This document shows positions 61,789 through 64,000 of a DNA stretch of 64,000 bases, piece after piece (within the stretch, counting starts at the first letter, position 1; each line of letters starts with the position of its first letter). Under the pieces are notes generated by a model that ran no database searches, was not told the origin of the DNA, and saw nothing but the letters and a program-made list of their open reading frames with translations. Made by a program: the position numbers and the translations under genes. Source of the DNA: Akkermansia biwaensis (lineage in GTDB: Bacteria; Verrucomicrobiota; Verrucomicrobiia; Verrucomicrobiales; Akkermansiaceae); contig NZ_AP025943.1 of NCBI RefSeq assembly GCF_026072915.1, positions 1,550,001-1,614,000 on the forward strand. Reading direction: 5' to 3'.

Positions 61789-64000
61789 TTAAAGGGTCTG
61801 GGCGTGGTATTCCTGGATGGTGCACACCTGGAGGTTCCTGTTCTTCAGCGCCTCAATGGCGTTCACGCAGGCCTGGGCGGAGGCCAGGTTCGTGCAGTAG
61901 GAGGTCTTGGCGGCGATGGCGGAGGAACGGATGATGATGTCGTCCGCCCGCGCGTCATGGGAGCCGGGCGTGTTGATGATGAAGTCGATGTCTCCGTTCT
62001 TGATGTGGTCCACGATGTTCGGGCGGCGCGCCTCGTTCACCTTGTAGGCGCGTTCGCATTCGATGTCGTGCTGGAGCAGGTGGATCATCGTGCCGCGCGT
62101 GGCGCACAGGGTGAAGCCCATGTCCGCCAGCTGGCGGGCCATGTGGAGCACCCGCTCCTTGTCCCGGTCATTTACGGAGATGAAGACCTTTCCTTCCGTG
62201 GGCAGGGGGTTGAAGGCGCTGACCTGTGATTTGGCGAAGGCGATGTCCGGGTCCGGGTCAATGCCCATGACTTCCCCGGTGGATTTCATTTCCGGCCCCA
62301 GCACCACGTCGATGCCCGGGAAGCGGCCCCACGGGAAGACGGCTTCCTTCACGCAGTGGTATTCCGGCGTGATTTCCTGGGTGAAGCCCAGTTCCGCCAG
62401 CGTTTTGCCGGCCATGATCTGGGCGGCCATCTTGGCGAGGGGCTTGCCGATGGCCTTGGAGACGAAGGGCACGGTGCGGGAAGCCCGCGGATTCACTTCA
62501 ATGACGTAGAGCTGTTCGTCCTTCACGGCGAACTGGATGTTCATCAGGCCGCAGACGTTCAGGCGCCGGGCCAGTTCCTTGGAGGCGCGCGTGATTTCCT
62601 TGTGCATTTTCATGGAGATGCCCATGGCCGGGATCATGCTGGCGGAGTCCCCGGAGTGGATGCCCGCGGGTTCCACGTGCTGCATGATGGCGCCGATGAC
62701 GGCACGCTCCCGGTCCGCGATGACGTCCACGTCTATTTCCACGGCGTTTTCCAGGAAGCGGTCGATCAGTACGGGGCGTTCCTCGGAGGCTTCCACGGCT
62801 TCGCTCATGTACTGGCGCAGTTCCTTTTCCTCATACACGATGATCATGCCGCGGCCGCCCAGCACGAAGGAGGGGCGTAGCAGCACCGGATAGCCGATGC
62901 GTCCGGCGATGGCGGCGGCGTCTTCCACGTTGGTGGCCGTTCCCGCTTCCGCCTGTTTCAGCCCCAGTTCCCTGAGCAGGGCGGAGAAGTGTTCTCGGTC
63001 TTCCGCCAGGTCAATGGCCTTCGGGCTGGTGCCGATGATGGGCACGCCATGGGCTTCCAGGGCGTTGGCCAGGTTCAGCGGCGTCTGGCCGCCGAACTGG
63101 ACGATGACGCCGTCCGGCTTTTCCTGCCCGCAGATGTGGAGCACGTCTTCCAGCGTCAGGGGTTCGAAGAAGAGCTTGTCCGAGGAATCGTAGTCCGTGG
63201 AGACGGTTTCCGGATTGGAGTTGACGATGATGGTTTCATACCCCATTTCCCGCAGGGCCATGGAGGCGTGCACGCAGCAGTAGTCGAATTCGATGCCCTG
63301 GCCGATGCGGTTCGGTCCGCCGCCCAGGATGAGGATTTTTTTCCGTCCCGTGTCGCGGGCTTCGTTTTCGTCCCCGTAGGTGGAGTAGAAGTAGGGGGTG
63401 TAAGCCTCGAATTCCGCGGCGCAGGTGTCCACCAGGCGGTAGCCGGGAATGATGCCCTGTTCGCGGCGTTCCTGCCGCACGGCTTCTTCCGTAGTACCGC
63501 GCGCCAGCGCGATCTGGCGGTCTGAAAAGCCCAGCTTCTTGGCTTCCCGCAGGTCCAGGGAGGCCAGGCGGCCGCCGGCTTCCGCCAGGTCCCGCATCTG
63601 GGCCAGGAACCAGGGGTCGATCTGGGTGAGCTGGTGCACTTCTTCCAGGGAGAAGCCGCTGCTGAACGCCGTCTGGATCCAGAAGATGCGTTCCGCCGTG
63701 GGGACGGCCAGCTTCCGCGTGATTTCCTCTGCGGAGGGGTTTTGCGGCGCCTTGGCGTCGAATCCCCAGCCCCAGCGGCCCGTTTCCAGCGAGCGCAGGG
63801 CCTTTTGCAGGGATTCCTTGAAGGTGCGGCCGATGGCCATGGCCTCGCCCACGGATTTCATGGAGGTAGTCAGGTGTTCGTCCGCCTGCTTGAATTTTTC
63901 AAAGGTGAAGCGGGGAACCTTGGTCACTACGTAGTCGATGGTGGGCTCAAAGCAGGCGGGCGTTTCCCGCGTGATGTCGTTGCTGAGTTCGTCCAGCGTG
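61789..64000 (-). CDS. carB: carbamoyl-phosphate synthase large subunit (N-terminus beyond the window)
   Basis: Makes carbamoyl phosphate from bicarbonate, ammonia and two ATP. The last ~737 of about 1080 residues are present. The frame stays open to base 64000 with conserved sequence (LDELSNDITRETPACFEP...), so the gene continues past the edge. Visible parts: the end of the first ATP-grasp half, the allosteric/oligomerisation region, the second ATP-grasp half (ILILGGGPNRIGQGIEFDYCCVH; VNSNPETVSTDYDSSDKLFFEP; ADEREHFSALL-type segments; RPSFVLGGRGMIIVYEE) and the C-terminal MGS-like regulatory domain (GDIDFIINTPGSHDARADD). An in-frame ATG at 63927 is internal. First gene of a carB-carA unit. 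Confidence 0.97.
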   Translation of the reverse strand, partial: TLDELSNDITRETPACFEPTIDYVVTKVPRFTFEKFKQADEHLTTSMKSVGEAMAIGRTFKESLQKALRSLETGRWGWGFDAKAPQNPSAEEITRKLAVPTAERIFWIQTAFSSGFSLEEVHQLTQIDPWFLAQMRDLAEAGGRLASLDLREAKKLGFSDRQIALARGTTEEAVRQERREQGIIPGYRLVDTCAAEFEAYTPYFYSTYGDENEARDTGRKKILILGGGPNRIGQGIEFDYCCVHASMALREMGYETIIVNSNPETVSTDYDSSDKLFFEPLTLEDVLHICGQEKPDGVIVQFGGQTPLNLANALEAHGVPIIGTSPKAIDLAEDREHFSALLRELGLKQAEAGTATNVEDAAAIAGRIGYPVLLRPSFVLGGRGMIIVYEEKELRQYMSEAVEASEERPVLIDRFLENAVEIDVDVIADRERAVIGAIMQHVEPAGIHSGDSASMIPAMGISMKMHKEITRASKELARRLNVCGLMNIQFAVKDEQLYVIEVNPRASRTVPFVSKAIGKPLAKMAAQIMAGKTLAELGFTQEITPEYHCVKEAVFPWGRFPGIDVVLGPEMKSTGEVMGIDPDPDIAFAKSQVSAFNPLPTEGKVFISVNDRDKERVLHMARQLADMGFTLCATRGTMIHLLQHDIECERAYKVNEARRPNIVDHIKNGDIDFIINTPGSHDARADDIIIRSSAIAAKTSYCTNLASAQACVNAIEALKNRNLQVCTIQEYHAQTL

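Overview
The window looks like a chromosomal segment of an Akkermansia species (Verrucomicrobiota). The strongest marker is the five-gene cluster at 13984-21453, which matches the Amuc_1098-Amuc_1102 type IV pilus-like locus, including the Amuc_1100 outer-membrane protein. From memory, the Amuc_1100-like product differs from the A. muciniphila MucT protein at many positions, so a sister species or divergent phylogroup is more likely than the type strain. Most genes are moderately GC-rich housekeeping or envelope genes. I saw no rRNA, tRNA, CRISPR array, insertion sequence or prophage.

Layout: (1) 1-1124: end of an OprB-like porin, a possible small lipoprotein and a small membrane protein. (2) 1307-5363: ferrous-iron uptake operon feoA-feoA-feoB-Cys-rich protein, read leftward, with Fur-like and DtxR-like palindromes upstream. 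FeoB carries what looks like a rearranged DUF805 domain. (3) 5481-11607: tri-haem cytochrome c peroxidase, lipA, tadA, a ROK kinase and a Zn/Cd P-type ATPase. (4) 11848-13888: coaE-rho overlapping pair. (5) 13984-21453: pilus-like operon (PilQ-like secretin, PilP-position protein, Amuc_1100/PilO-like, PilM-PilN fusion, small exported protein). (6) 21647-27052: M42 peptidase-lgt pair, lipoprotein, Xaa-Pro aminopeptidase, hisG and a 34-residue basic ribosomal-type protein. (7) 27235-34375: an AT-rich cassette of four exported proteins of unknown function (beta-propeller, two transglutaminase-like proteins, one unknown), followed by a decayed stretch. (8) 34838-39258: PhoR/PhoB-like two-component system, ilvD, lipoprotein. 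(9) 39333-44791: a Pmp-like autotransporter divergent from a tyrosine recombinase. The roughly 170 bp between them is bounded by two copies of a 19-base imperfect palindrome in opposite orientation. (10) 45005-50735: atypical family-4-like uracil-DNA glycosylase with an 11-copy 9-bp repeat, thiH, LTA-synthase-like sulfatase-fold enzyme, metzincin protease. (11) 50938-60494: GH95 fucosidase, amidase, manA, PA14 membrane protein, NhaC antiporter and the GDP-fucose genes gmd-fcl. (12) 60652-64000: carB-carA, in that unusual order, with carB cut by the window edge.

How the parts fit: the host-interface genes (pilus-like machine, autotransporter with a candidate invertible switch, fucosidase beside GDP-fucose synthesis, secreted protease and lipoproteins) suit a mucus-dwelling gut bacterium. 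The best candidates for something undescribed are the putative inverton at 43485-43692, the four-gene exported cassette at 27235-34375, and the permuted DUF805 insertion in FeoB. A further pattern recurs across the window: several genes have a -10-like hexamer ending exactly six bases before the start codon, which suggests leaderless transcripts.
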